Shown: positions 33,306-42,215 of the stretch, piece after piece
Layout of the letters: each line of letters begins with the position of its first letter
Position numbering within the stretch: position 1 is the stretch's first letter
Origin: Paenibacillus sp. FSL R7-0345
GTDB lineage: Bacteria; Bacillota; Bacilli; Paenibacillales; Paenibacillaceae
Assembly (NCBI RefSeq): GCF_038595055.1
Contig: NZ_CP152002.1
Span: 912,501-976,500 of the forward strand
DNA length: 64,000 bases
Direction of reading: 5' to 3'
The notes under the pieces: model-generated
What the model saw: the letters and a program-made list of their open reading frames with translations, nothing else
Told to the model about the DNA's origin: nothing
The model's database searches: none
Translations under genes and position numbers: made by a program

Positions 33306-33646
33306 TGCCTCTGATTCCAGCGCCGCCGGGCGAAACAGCGGAATCAAAGGCAAAAACGCCTCTGATTCCAGCGCCGCCGGGTGAAACAGCGGAATCAAGG
33401 GCGAAAATGCCTCTGATTCCTGCGCCGCCGGCCGAAACGGCGGAATCAAGGGCAAAAATGCCTCTGATTCCAGCGCCGCCGGGCGAAACGGCGGAATCAA
33501 GGGCAAAAATGCCCTTGATCCCTGCGCCGCCGGGCGAAACGGCGGAATCAAGGGCAAAAATGCCCTTGATCCCTGCGCCGCCGGCTGAAATGGCGGAATC
33601 AAGGGCAAAAATGCCCTTGATCCCTGCGCCGCCGGCCCGCCCTTGA
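33306..33646. repeat. second 51-bp tandem repeat array (6 units plus a partial)
   Basis: Units start at 33306, 33357, 33408, 33459, 33510, 33561 and a partial at 33612. Each has ATGCCTCTGATTCC, a GC-rich centre (GCGCCGCCGGGCGAAACGGC) and GGAATCAAGGGCAAAA, so TGATTCC and GGAATCA can form a stem. Unit length, start and end match the array at 18279-19965 although the centre differs; they are one repeat family. A frame open through the whole array would give a 17-residue repeat (PLIPAPPGETAESRAKM), which I do not accept as a gene. Confidence 0.92.
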
Positions 33647-33659
33647 TTGCTGCGCACGC

Positions 33660-33820
33660 GGTCTCAGCACTTGCCTTCATATGCTTACGACCTCACACAC
33701 GCACCAGCCGCCATAGATTCATGGCCTCAGATTCAGCACCTGCCGCCATATGCTCATAGCCTCACATTCAGTGCCCGCCGCCATATGCTCAGACCTTACA
33801 CTCAGCCCCCCCAAACACGG
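33660..33820. repeat. degenerate 33-35-bp repeats
   Basis: Three to four diverged units containing GCCGCCATATGCTCA followed by CCTCACATTCAG lie directly after the second 51-bp array. From there to the promoter at 33944 I see nothing further. Confidence 0.6.
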
Positions 33821-33943
33821 AACCAAACGGTTAAAGGGCTGTTTTCACCAGGTATACCCCTGCTATTTCCTTATCATTCCCCGTTCACTTAACGTTCAAC
33901 GTTCGGGTTTAGCGTGCTTTTCATGTCAGTTTTAGATTTTTTG

Positions 33944-33972
33944 TTGCCGAAAACACATTAACTATGTATAAT
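33944..33972 (+). promoter_or_regulatory. sigma-A promoter of the MpsC-like gene
   Basis: TTGCCG (33944-33949) and a perfect TATAAT (33967-33972) are separated by 17 bases and lie about 50 bases upstream of the gene start. Confidence 0.75.
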
Positions 33973-34025
33973 AGCAATTAATCTCGATGTGATTGTACGA
34001 TATTCTGGTTTTCAAAGGTGGTTCC

Positions 34026-34370
34026 ATGGCAGAACTGGAGAACAGCGAGCAGAAGAAGAAGATGTGCCAGATCTACAATGAGATCTCCAAGGAATTGTTT
34101 GGTTTCGGGACGACCTTGCTCCGCGTATCTGTCGATCAGCGGGTCATTACCTTTCACGCCAAGCACCGCAGATCTCCACGGTCGACCGCCCTGGAAGGGG
34201 AGGCGCCGGAGCTTAAGCAGGAAGTGGACTTCCGGATGTCGCTGCTGTTTAAGAAAAGATTTAAAGAACGGCTTGAAGAAGAGATGGGCTTAACGATTGA
34301 GGTTCTGCTCAGAGATTACGATGCACCGACCCAGTGGGCTTTTACGAATATGATACTGGCCGGGGAATGA
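34026..34370 (+). CDS. MpsC/DUF2294-family protein
   Basis: A 114-residue soluble protein of the family formerly called DUF2294 and renamed after Staphylococcus MpsC, a component linked to membrane-potential generation. Family features are the helical N-terminus (CQIYNEISKELFGFGTTLLR), VDFRMSLLFKKRFKERLEE and the closing RDYDAPTQWAFTNMIL. The ATG at 34026 follows AGGTGG. It is transcribed from its own promoter. No mpsA or mpsB homologues lie nearby, so the biochemical role here is open. Confidence 0.8.
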   Translation: MAELENSEQKKKMCQIYNEISKELFGFGTTLLRVSVDQRVITFHAKHRRSPRSTALEGEAPELKQEVDFRMSLLFKKRFKERLEEEMGLTIEVLLRDYDAPTQWAFTNMILAGE

Positions 34371-34452
34371 CAGCTTCATCTTAATATCCGCGGATTTTTG
34401 CTTTTGATCTATCTTAAGCGAAGACCGTCCTTCTATAACGGGTAGCTCTTAA

Positions 34453-34508
34453 CTTTGTTTACACAAAGGAAAGTGTTCTTGTTCCTACAAGAATGCTTTC
34501 TTTTTTTT
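34453..34508 (+). promoter_or_regulatory. leader hairpins with terminator before the purine operon
   Basis: A small hairpin CTTTGT-TTAC-ACAAAG (34453-34468) is followed immediately by a 13-base stem (GAAAGTGTTCTTG at 34469-34481 with CAAGAATGCTTTC at 34488-34500, two G-U pairs) and eight T. It stands 46 bases before the first gene of the operon, so it is either the terminator of the MpsC-like gene or an attenuator. I could not match the upstream sequence to the purine riboswitch consensus. Confidence 0.75.
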
Positions 34509-34553
34509 ATGGAAAAATAGATTACAACTATATTCTCAGGAGGTTTTTTACTA

Positions 34554-35639
34554 ATGAAAAAGATCATGACTACCGGCCTTGCCCTGGCCCTGACTTCAAT
34601 GCTGGCGGCTTGCGGTTCCAACAATGCGGCAACGAACAACACAGGTACTGACAATGCAGCAACAGGAAATACAGCGTCCGGAGAGCCGGCAGAACTGGTC
34701 ATTTCCACTTGGGGCTTCTCGGAGGATTTCTTCAAGGAAGCGGTATATGCGCCTTTTGAGAAAGAGCATAATGTCAAAATTGTCGTGGAAATCGGCAACA
34801 ACGCCGAGCGCCTGAACAAAATCCGTCAAGGCAGCTCTGATGTCGATGTGGTCTACCTGTCCGACTATTACGCGCAGCAGGCGATTAATGAAGGTTTGTT
34901 CGAAATGATCGACAGCAAAAACATTCCGAATATCCAGAATATCTATGATATTGCAAAAGCACCGCTTGGTGCAGAATACGGTCCCGCGTACACGATCGGA
35001 CGTCTGGGCATTGCCTACAACCCTGCTCTGACTTCAGGTGAAGTAACCGCATGGAGCGATTTGTGGACCAAGTTTGATAAAAACCTGGCGATGCCAGCGA
35101 TTACCGCTACAGCAGGCCCGATGATCGTTGATGCGGCATCTCTTGCAGCTGGCAACGCGGACTTCAACGAAGATACAGCGTTCACGAAGCTGAAAGAGCT
35201 GGACAGCAATGTTGTGAAATACTACGGTCAGACCTCGGAGTATGTAAACATGTTCGGCCAGGAGGAAATCGCCGGCGGCCCGATCATGGAAATGTACTTT
35301 AAGGATCTGCAGGCTGCTGTGCCGGATGCCAAATTCGTGGCACCATCTGAAGGCGCGTATGCCGTAATGAACACCGTTAACGTAGTTAAAGGCAGTGACA
35401 ATAAAGAGCTGGCTGAAGAATTCATCAACTGGCAGCTGAGCGATGAAGTACAGGCGGCATCCGCCAAAGCAAAAGTGGATTCTCCGGTTAACATGAACGT
35501 CATGCTGACACCGGAAGAAGCGGTAGGCGTGACTTACGGTGCAGATGTTATCGGACAGCTGCGCAAGCTGGACATGTCGTTTGTGAACCAGCACATCACT
35601 GAGTGGACTGACCGTTTCAACCGTGAGATCGGCGGCTAA
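34554..35639 (+). CDS. PotD-like ABC transporter solute-binding lipoprotein
   Basis: A 361-residue binding protein of the spermidine/putrescine/2-aminoethylphosphonate group (SBP_bac_8). The signal peptide ends in a lipobox LAAC (cysteine at about 20), followed by an Asn/Thr-rich linker and a two-lobe fold (VISTWGFSEDFFKEAVYAPF onward). The ATG follows AGGAGG. The first gene of a six-gene operon that also encodes nucleoside hydrolase and adenine deaminase, so the ligand is more likely a purine nucleoside or related compound than a polyamine; that is inference from context. Confidence 0.9.
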   Translation: MKKIMTTGLALALTSMLAACGSNNAATNNTGTDNAATGNTASGEPAELVISTWGFSEDFFKEAVYAPFEKEHNVKIVVEIGNNAERLNKIRQGSSDVDVVYLSDYYAQQAINEGLFEMIDSKNIPNIQNIYDIAKAPLGAEYGPAYTIGRLGIAYNPALTSGEVTAWSDLWTKFDKNLAMPAITATAGPMIVDAASLAAGNADFNEDTAFTKLKELDSNVVKYYGQTSEYVNMFGQEEIAGGPIMEMYFKDLQAAVPDAKFVAPSEGAYAVMNTVNVVKGSDNKELAEEFINWQLSDEVQAASAKAKVDSPVNMNVMLTPEEAVGVTYGADVIGQLRKLDMSFVNQHITEWTDRFNREIGG

Positions 35640-35641
35640 GG

Positions 35642-36604
35642 ATGACAGCGCGTAAAAAAATCATTCTGGATGTAGATACAGGAGTGGACGATGCGCTGGC
35701 CATTATGCTGGCCGTCACAAGCGGAGAACTCGATATTCTCGGGATTACCACGGTCAGCGGCAATGTCTCGCTGAACCAGGCGACCCTGAATACCTGCAAA
35801 ATTCTGGAGCTGCTCGGCGTGTCCGGGCAGATTCCGGTCTTCCGCGGGGCGGACCAGCCGTTGGTCCGGGATAGCGTGTTCGAGCACCGTGTACACGGCT
35901 CGGACGGAATCGGCGGGGCACTTGCCGATATGGCCGTAACGAAGCAGGCGGAAGCAGAGCGGGCGGAGGATTTCATCATCCGCCAGGTGCTGGCGCAGCC
36001 CGGTGAGGTCACGCTGATTATGACCGCGCCGCTGACCAACCTGGCGCGTGCGCTGCATAAATGCCCGGAGCTTACGCAGCATGCCGCCGAGGTCATTGTG
36101 ATGGGCGGCGTGGTGCAGGGCTTCGGCAATATTACGCCCACGGCGGAATACAACATATATGTCGATCCGGAGGCGGCCAAGCTGGTGCTTGCGGCCGGGT
36201 TCCCCCGGCTGACGCTGGTCGGACTGGACGTAACCCGCAAGGCGCTGCTGAGCGCAGACGATATAGCGAGGCTGCAGAATCCGGTCATCCGCGATTATGT
36301 GGAGAAGAGTACGGCGGATTACCGCACGCGATATTGGGAACGGAATGGTGTGCAGGCCTGTGCGCTGCATGATCCGCTGGCGGTAGGTGTGGCACTGAAC
36401 CGCTCGTTCGTTACTGTGCACGATTATTATGTGGATGTTGAGACAAGAAGTGACCTGTGCGACGGGCAGACCGTCTGCGATTTTCAGAACCGATTGGGCA
36501 AACCGGTGAATGCCGGTGTCTGCCTGGAGGTGGATGCGCCCGCTTTTCTGGAGTGCTTCATTAACAGCTTGAACAGCAATAGCTTTAACAGCCTGAACCA
36601 ATAG
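35642..36604 (+). CDS. inosine-uridine-type nucleoside hydrolase
   Basis: A 320-residue nucleoside N-ribohydrolase that splits nucleosides into base and ribose. The calcium-binding signature DVDTGVDDALA is near residue 10, and conserved HDPLAVG is near 243. It starts two bases after the binding-protein stop and relies on translational coupling, as the ribosome site is weak. It has no signal peptide and therefore works on imported substrate. Its products could feed the adenine deaminase at the operon end and ribokinase (rbsK, 5.2 kb). Substrate preference cannot be told from sequence alone. Confidence 0.93.
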   Translation: MTARKKIILDVDTGVDDALAIMLAVTSGELDILGITTVSGNVSLNQATLNTCKILELLGVSGQIPVFRGADQPLVRDSVFEHRVHGSDGIGGALADMAVTKQAEAERAEDFIIRQVLAQPGEVTLIMTAPLTNLARALHKCPELTQHAAEVIVMGGVVQGFGNITPTAEYNIYVDPEAAKLVLAAGFPRLTLVGLDVTRKALLSADDIARLQNPVIRDYVEKSTADYRTRYWERNGVQACALHDPLAVGVALNRSFVTVHDYYVDVETRSDLCDGQTVCDFQNRLGKPVNAGVCLEVDAPAFLECFINSLNSNSFNSLNQ

Positions 36605-36629
36605 CAGAAGAAGGACGGGAGTCATTAGA

Positions 36630-37448
36630 ATGAACAAAAAAGCACTGTACCTGCTGCTGCCGGGCCTGTTATTCCTGGCGGCCTTCATGCTGGTCCCGAT
36701 TACGCTGACCATTGCCTCCACGTTTGTGCAGGACGGGAAGCTGACGCTCGAAGGGTATCTGCATTTTTTCCGGGACGGGTACTTTAACCGCATCCTGCTG
36801 ACTACGCTCCGGGTGAGTGTGGTGACGACGCTGGTCTGCATGCTGCTCGGCTATCCGGCGGCTTATTATATCTCCCGGGCAAGCGCCCGCAAAAAGAGCA
36901 TTCTGCTGGCACTGTCGATTTTTCCGCTGCTGACGAGCCCTGTTGTACGGTCCTTTAGCTGGATGATTATCCTCGGCAAAAAAGGGCTGATCAACTCCTT
37001 CCTGGTCAACATCGGACTGATCGAGAAACCGCTCGATATCCTCTATACACCGACAGCGATGATGATCGGGCTTATACATCTGTTCCTGCCGCTGATCATT
37101 ATCACCCTGCTCGGGGTTATGGAGAATCTGGATCACGAGCTGGTGCGGGCGGCGCGCAGTCTGGGGGCTTCCCCGTTTGCCGCGTTCCGCAAAATCACCT
37201 TCCCGCTGACGGTGCCGGGCCTGATTATCGGCGGCATTCTCGTCTTTGTCGGCAGCCTTACGGCGTATACAACGCCTGCGCTGCTCGGCGGTAAGGAACG
37301 GGTGGTATCTACCTTTCTGTACCAGAACGCCATGACGCTGAATGACTGGCAGGCGGCCTCGGTCATCGCGGTCATTATGATTGTCATTACATTTGTGGTG
37401 GTCGGGCTGATGAATGCCTGGGCCAACCGCTTGAATCCGAAGGGGTGA
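36630..37448 (+). CDS. PotB-like ABC transporter permease
   Basis: A 272-residue membrane protein with about six transmembrane segments. The permease EAA loop reads ELVRAARSLGASPFAAFRKI near residue 170. The N-terminus (ALYLLLPGLLFLAAFMLVPI) is typical of PotB/CysU-type permeases. It forms the channel with the following permease, whose gene starts five bases after its stop. Confidence 0.92.
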   Translation: MNKKALYLLLPGLLFLAAFMLVPITLTIASTFVQDGKLTLEGYLHFFRDGYFNRILLTTLRVSVVTTLVCMLLGYPAAYYISRASARKKSILLALSIFPLLTSPVVRSFSWMIILGKKGLINSFLVNIGLIEKPLDILYTPTAMMIGLIHLFLPLIIITLLGVMENLDHELVRAARSLGASPFAAFRKITFPLTVPGLIIGGILVFVGSLTAYTTPALLGGKERVVSTFLYQNAMTLNDWQAASVIAVIMIVITFVVVGLMNAWANRLNPKG

Positions 37449-37452
37449 GAAC

Positions 37453-38241
37453 ATGAAGGAAGGTAACCGCGCGCTGTCCTTGTACACGCTGCTGGTCTTT
37501 ATATTTTTGCTGGGTCCGCTCGTAATCATCTCGATTACTTCCTTTGAGCCGGGCACGGTCCTGAAATTCCCCCCTGAGGGCTTTTCGCTGAAATGGTACC
37601 GGAATATTTTTGAGGTCAGCGCCTTTATGGACACCTTCAAAACCTCCATTATCATCTCGCTGCTCGGCAATCTGCTGGCGCTGCTGCTGGGTGTGCCTGC
37701 GGCCTATGCGCTGAGTCGTTACCGGTTCTGCGGGCGGGATACGCTGAATGCGATTTTCCTGTCGCCGGTGCTGATTCCCGGGATCGTGCTGGGCTTCACG
37801 CTGCTGCGCTACCTGATTGTGGTATATGGCCTGCCGATTTACGCCGGGCTGCTGATTGGACATACCGTGATTATGCTGCCGTTTATTATCCGGGTTATTG
37901 CTTCAAGTCTGGAGAATTTCGATTTTGCGGTGGAGGAGGCGGCGCAGAGTCTTGGTGCTTCAAGAATCTATACCTTCTTCAAAATCGTACTGCCCAACAT
38001 CCGTTCCGGGATTCTGGCGGCGATTCTGATCGCTTTTCTGGAGTCGTTCAACAACGTGGATATTTCCGTCTTCATGACCGGTCCGGGGATCAGTACCCTG
38101 CCGATTCAAATGCTGACCTATGTGCAAAATTACTTCGATCCTACAATTGCCGCGATCTCCGTCATTCTGATGGTGCTGACGGCGGCGCTGATGTTCGTCA
38201 TCGAGCGGCTGATGGGATTCGCTTATTTTACCAAAAGATAG
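37453..38241 (+). CDS. PotC-like ABC transporter permease
   Basis: A 262-residue membrane protein with six predicted transmembrane segments and the coupling motif AVEEAAQSLGASRIYTFFKI near residue 160. It resembles PotC in length and in the early segment LVIISITSFEPG. It is expected to pair with the PotB-like protein encoded immediately before and to dock onto the PotA-like ATPase encoded immediately after. Confidence 0.92.
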   Translation: MKEGNRALSLYTLLVFIFLLGPLVIISITSFEPGTVLKFPPEGFSLKWYRNIFEVSAFMDTFKTSIIISLLGNLLALLLGVPAAYALSRYRFCGRDTLNAIFLSPVLIPGIVLGFTLLRYLIVVYGLPIYAGLLIGHTVIMLPFIIRVIASSLENFDFAVEEAAQSLGASRIYTFFKIVLPNIRSGILAAILIAFLESFNNVDISVFMTGPGISTLPIQMLTYVQNYFDPTIAAISVILMVLTAALMFVIERLMGFAYFTKR

Positions 38242-38271
38242 CCAATTAAAGGATAACGGAGGCATAACGCA

Positions 38272-39336
38272 ATGTCACTTTTAAGTCTTGAGCAGGTATC
38301 GGTTGCTTATGACAACCGTCTGATACTGGAGGATTTCAATCTGTCGCTGGCAAAAGGGCAACTGCTTTCCCTGCTCGGCCCGAGCGGCTGCGGCAAAACA
38401 ACGACCCTGCGCCTGATCGCCGGGTTTCTGAATGCGGAAGCGGGAGCTTTCATGTTCGGCGGTAAGGACTACACCAAGGTTCCGGTCGAAAAGCGTAATT
38501 TCGGCTTCGTGTTCCAGAGCTATGCGCTGTTCCCGCATCTGTCGGTCTTTGATAACGTGGCGTTCGGCCTGCGGCTGCGCAAGCTGAAGGAGGCGGAAGT
38601 GAAGAAGCGGGTAACCCGGATGCTGGAGATTGTCAGTCTGGGCGGCTTTGAGAAAAGACTTCCCGCAGCCCTGTCCGGCGGACAGCGCCAGCGGGTAGCG
38701 ATTGCCCGGGCGCTCGTCATTGAGCCGGATCTGCTGCTGTTCGACGAACCGCTGAGTAACCTTGACGCTAACCTGCGGGTGAACATGCGTGTGGAAATCC
38801 GCCGCATCCAGCAGGAGCTGGGGATCACGACCGTCTATGTCTCGCATGACCAGGAGGAATGCTTCTCGATCTCCGATCAGGTGGCGGTCATGAACAATGG
38901 CAAAATCGAGCAGCTCGACAAGCCGTCAGCCATCTTCAAATATCCGGCGAGCGAGTTCGTGGCCCGGTTTATCGGGTTCGGGAACTTTATCGCTTTTGAC
39001 GGACGGAATGATACGGGTTCAGATATTGAGCTTAGCAGAGGAGAGCTGAAGTTCCAGGCGGCCAAACGGCCGGAGGGACTCGGTAACACGGGATTGCTCG
39101 GGGCGATTCGTCCTGATGATCTGCAGCTGTTTGCAGCCAGCCCGGAGCCGGGCACGGCCAGTAACATTTTGCCGGGAACGGTGCAGATCAGTACTTATCT
39201 TGGACGCAGCTACCAGTATCAGGTGGAGACGGAGCTGGGTGTATTCACGGTGAATCAGGAGATGGAGCAGCCATTTGTGCAGGGACAGCAGGTTACGGTT
39301 TATTTTCCAAAAGAGAAGCTGGTGCTGGTGCAGTAG
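38272..39336 (+). CDS. PotA-like ABC transporter ATP-binding protein
   Basis: A 354-residue ATPase. Walker A GPSGCGKTT (about 36-44), Q-loop VFQSYALFPH, signature LSGGQRQRVAIARAL, Walker B LLLFDEPLSNLDA and the switch histidine in VYVSHDQEE are all intact. The C-terminal TOBE-type domain (about 240-354) is typical of the PotA/MalK/FbpC group. Unlike the CUT1 systems in this window, this transporter has its own ATPase. GGAGG precedes the ATG. Confidence 0.95.
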   Translation: MSLLSLEQVSVAYDNRLILEDFNLSLAKGQLLSLLGPSGCGKTTTLRLIAGFLNAEAGAFMFGGKDYTKVPVEKRNFGFVFQSYALFPHLSVFDNVAFGLRLRKLKEAEVKKRVTRMLEIVSLGGFEKRLPAALSGGQRQRVAIARALVIEPDLLLFDEPLSNLDANLRVNMRVEIRRIQQELGITTVYVSHDQEECFSISDQVAVMNNGKIEQLDKPSAIFKYPASEFVARFIGFGNFIAFDGRNDTGSDIELSRGELKFQAAKRPEGLGNTGLLGAIRPDDLQLFAASPEPGTASNILPGTVQISTYLGRSYQYQVETELGVFTVNQEMEQPFVQGQQVTVYFPKEKLVLVQ

Positions 39337-39355
39337 CGCTTCATAAGGAGCAGAC

Positions 39356-41080
39356 ATGATGATTACAGATCAACTTATACTGAACGCTAAAGTGTACAAC
39401 AGTTACTATAAACGGTTCGAGACGGCGAATGTTGCGGTAAAAGACGGGCGTTTTCTCTATGTCGGCCAGCTTGGTGCGGAAACGTTCGAGGCTGCGGAGA
39501 CAATTGATGCTAAGGGGCAGTATCTGGTGCCCGGGCTGATTGATATCCACCTGCATATTGAGAGCACGATGATTACACCGGAGACGTTCTCCTACGGTAT
39601 TCTACAGCATGGCGTAACGACGATTGTTCCCGAGCCGCATGAGATGGCCAATGTGTTCGGCGTTGAAGGTGTGCATGAGATGATCCGGGCCAGCGAGGAC
39701 TGCCTGGTGGATATGTTCTATGCGATTCCAAGCTCGGTGCCGGCAACGCCGCTGGAAACGACGGGCGGCTCGATTGAGATTGCCGATATCGATGAGCTGA
39801 TGGAGACGGAGCAGATGATCTGCCTCGGCGAGGTCATGAATTTCGTCGATGTGATCCGTGATCCTGATTGTAAAAGCAACCAGATTCTCCAGCACGTCCG
39901 CAGCAAGTATCCCGGTCTGGTTATCGAGGGGCATACGCCGAAGCTGCTCGACCTTGATCTGCATCAGCTGATCTTTGCCGGGATTGATTCGGATCACACC
40001 CATCAGAGCATTGAGGGCCTGACCGCGCGGATTGCTGCCGGAATGTTCATCGAAATTCAGGAGAAGTCGATGACCCCGGAGGTGGTTGACTACCTGATCC
40101 AGCATCCGGTCAGCGAGCATTTCTGCTTCGTGACCGATGATGTGATGACCGACTCGCTGGCAGCGACCGGCCATCTGGATCATCTCGTCCGCAAGGCCAT
40201 CGCCATGGGCATGGCGCCGGAGGCTGCTGTCTATGCGGCCACCTACACCCCGGCCCGGCGGATGAAGCTGGACGACCGCGGCGTGATCGCGCCGAACAAA
40301 ACCGCCGACTACCTGCTGCTGTCTGACCTCAGCAGCTTCACGATTGAGGCGGTTTACAAGCGGGGCGCGCAGGTCTGGGACCGCAGCCGGCCGCAGGCAC
40401 AGCCTGCGCCTGCGCCGCGCTTCCCGGCGCATTTTTACCGGAGCGTGCAGCTCGCGCCGCTTAGCGCCGGTGACTTTGCGGTGCGCCCGGAGCTGCCTGA
40501 CGGCCGCTACGGCGCCCGCGTGATGACGGTCAACAACGTGTCCACGTTTACCGAAGAAAAGCATGTGGAGGCCGAAGTGAAGGACGGCCTGCTGCAATGG
40601 CAGGACACCGGCTGCGGCCTGATTGCCACCTTTGAGCGGTACGGCAAAACCGGCGGGCGCGCCTACGGCCTGATCGGCGGCGACACGATCAAGCGCGGTG
40701 CGATTGCCACGACGTATTCGCACGACAACCACAACCTGCTCGTCGTCGGCCACAACGCCGAGGACATGGCGCTTGCCGCCAATACGGTCATTGCCGAGCA
40801 GGGCGGCTTCTGCGTCGTCTGTGACGGCGTAGTGCTGGCCCTGCTGGCGCTGCCGGTCGGCGGCATCCTGACCGAGGCGCCGCTCGCCGAGACGGCGGAG
40901 CGCGTGCTGGGACTGCGCACAGCGATGGAGTCGCTGGGCTACAACCATTACAACCCGATCATGTCGATCAGCACGCATTCGCTGCCGGTAAGTCCGGCGC
41001 TGAAGATTACGGACTTCGGGCTGATTGATGTTGTCGCGGGCAAGGTAGTGCCGCTGCTGTTCCCGCTGGGTGAAGCGTGA
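39356..41080 (+). CDS. adenine deaminase
   Basis: A 574-residue amidohydrolase-fold enzyme that deaminates adenine to hypoxanthine with release of ammonia. The metal-binding HLHIES motif is in GLIDIHLHIESTMITP near residue 65, EGHTPKL near 190, and SDHTHQS near 212; the C-terminal domain (GGRAYGLIGGDTIKRGAIA, SHDNHNLLVVG) matches bacterial AdeC proteins. Length is normal. The ATG follows AAGGAG. As the last gene of the transporter/nucleosidase operon, it completes a route from imported adenosine to hypoxanthine. Its last bases are reiterated just downstream. Confidence 0.93.
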   Translation: MMITDQLILNAKVYNSYYKRFETANVAVKDGRFLYVGQLGAETFEAAETIDAKGQYLVPGLIDIHLHIESTMITPETFSYGILQHGVTTIVPEPHEMANVFGVEGVHEMIRASEDCLVDMFYAIPSSVPATPLETTGGSIEIADIDELMETEQMICLGEVMNFVDVIRDPDCKSNQILQHVRSKYPGLVIEGHTPKLLDLDLHQLIFAGIDSDHTHQSIEGLTARIAAGMFIEIQEKSMTPEVVDYLIQHPVSEHFCFVTDDVMTDSLAATGHLDHLVRKAIAMGMAPEAAVYAATYTPARRMKLDDRGVIAPNKTADYLLLSDLSSFTIEAVYKRGAQVWDRSRPQAQPAPAPRFPAHFYRSVQLAPLSAGDFAVRPELPDGRYGARVMTVNNVSTFTEEKHVEAEVKDGLLQWQDTGCGLIATFERYGKTGGRAYGLIGGDTIKRGAIATTYSHDNHNLLVVGHNAEDMALAANTVIAEQGGFCVVCDGVVLALLALPVGGILTEAPLAETAERVLGLRTAMESLGYNHYNPIMSISTHSLPVSPALKITDFGLIDVVAGKVVPLLFPLGEA

Positions 41081-41191
41081 GGGAGCCGCTGCTGGCTTTC
41101 CGCTGTGTGAAGTGTGAGGTGGCAGTTGCTGGCGTTCCGCTGGGTGAGGAGTGAGGAAGACGTGCTTCCGCTCCGCTGGGTGAAACGTGAG
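41060..41191. repeat. reiterated copies of the adenine deaminase 3' end
   Basis: The last bases of the gene including its stop, TTCCCGCTGGGTGAAGCGTG, recur in degraded form at about 41097-41118, 41134-41155 and 41166-41191. Each copy is near TTCCGCTGGGTGAAACGTGA. The copies are separated by 15-20 unrelated bases. They look like repeated local duplication of the gene terminus. Confidence 0.7.
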
Positions 41192-41231
41192 CATAAGGCG
41201 CTGCCGTTGATTAGGGCGAAGCGATAAAGGA

Positions 41232-41260
41232 GGGGCGTCCCAGATGGGATGCCCCTTTTT
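41232..41260 (+). terminator. intrinsic terminator of the purine operon
   Basis: GGGGCGTCCC (41232-41241) pairs with GGGATGCCCC (41246-41255), one G-U, around AGAT and is followed by five T. Confidence 0.9.
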
Positions 41261-41389
41261 GCAATACAGTAACTATAGCACGATAGAGGCTCCATGCCCG
41301 TTGCCGGGTCTGTGCTGCTAAGTAGTAACTTGGCGTAATTTGTGTGAATGGTGGATTAGCAATGGTGAGTGTTGGTGGCTGGGCTGGCA

Positions 41390-42060
41390 GTGCTAATTTT
41401 AGATGCTGAGTTACTAATGCTGAGCAGCTGATGTTGAGTAGCTAATAGTGAGCTCCTGACGCTGAGTAGCTGAAGTTGAGGCGCTGATAGTGAGCTCTCG
41501 ATGCTGAGTTGCTGATGCCTCGCCACTGATACTGAGCCGCTAATGCCGGCCTGCCAACGCTGATCCACCAATACGACGCATTCTGCCCGGCACATTCGCC
41601 GTCAAACTAAATAAGTGTACTTTCTGCAGCTATATGGAGGAGAAAACCTCTGTTTTCCGGAATAGCTGCACTTTGTACACTTAAAAAAACGAAAAAGTCC
41701 TATTTTCTCTAAAATGGCCCTGTTTAGTTGCACAGAGTGCAGTTATTCTGAGAATAGCGCCGAAAATCGCTATTTTTAGTTGTACAAAGTGCAGTTATCC
41801 TGAGTGTGTGGTGTAGGACAATGATCTACAGGGGAGCGCAGACCGGGCTAAGTGGAAATTCGGCACCTATTTATCGACTAACTACCCAATATGAGGATGC
41901 TAAATGGAAAAACGTCACTTAATTTCACTGTTTCCGCGTCAAAAGGGGAATACGGTCAAATATAGATGGCCTTTTTCCACCTAATGATCTCCAATGGAGA
42001 AAAAAGGCTGGATTAAGTGACAAAAATCCACCTTAGGTAGATTGAAATTAGAAATAAGTT
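41390..42060. repeat. repeat-rich intergenic spacer
   Basis: No gene is seen from 41261 to 42215. At 41400-41560 short GCTGAG/TAGCTGA motifs recur at 10-20-base intervals. At 41611-41797 four copies of the TGCACTTTGTACA-type motif occur (41611, 41664, 41725, 41778), the same family as at 2934-3118. From 41840 to 42050 a less regular stretch repeats TAAGTGGAAA and ACTTAAT-like words. Confidence 0.65.
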
Positions 42061-42215
42061 AAGTGAAGGGCAGCGGAGAGGGAGTGGGTAACGGGAGAAG
42101 TGAGAGTGCCACCTCCCACGCAACTTTCTCCCCCACCGATTGACTAACGTATGGCCTGCCCCTATGATGATAAATAATATAAAATACCGTACAGCGCATG
42201 GAGGAGAGAGACAGC

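Noticed and set aside
34380..34460. Purine riboswitch upstream of the nucleoside hydrolase operon
   Set aside because: I looked for the conserved core words of the purine aptamer and did not find them in order. Only the terminator-type hairpin is supported.
35636..37863. Long minus-strand frames opposite the nucleoside hydrolase and PotB/PotC-like permeases
   Set aside because: The plus-strand genes have intact catalytic or permease motifs and tight operon spacing; the antisense frames are low-complexity shadows.
39602..41194. Open frame of 530 codons on the minus strand opposite adenine deaminase
   Set aside because: It is the antisense shadow of a well-supported gene, has an Arg/His/Gln-rich composition without any family motif, and lacks a ribosome site.
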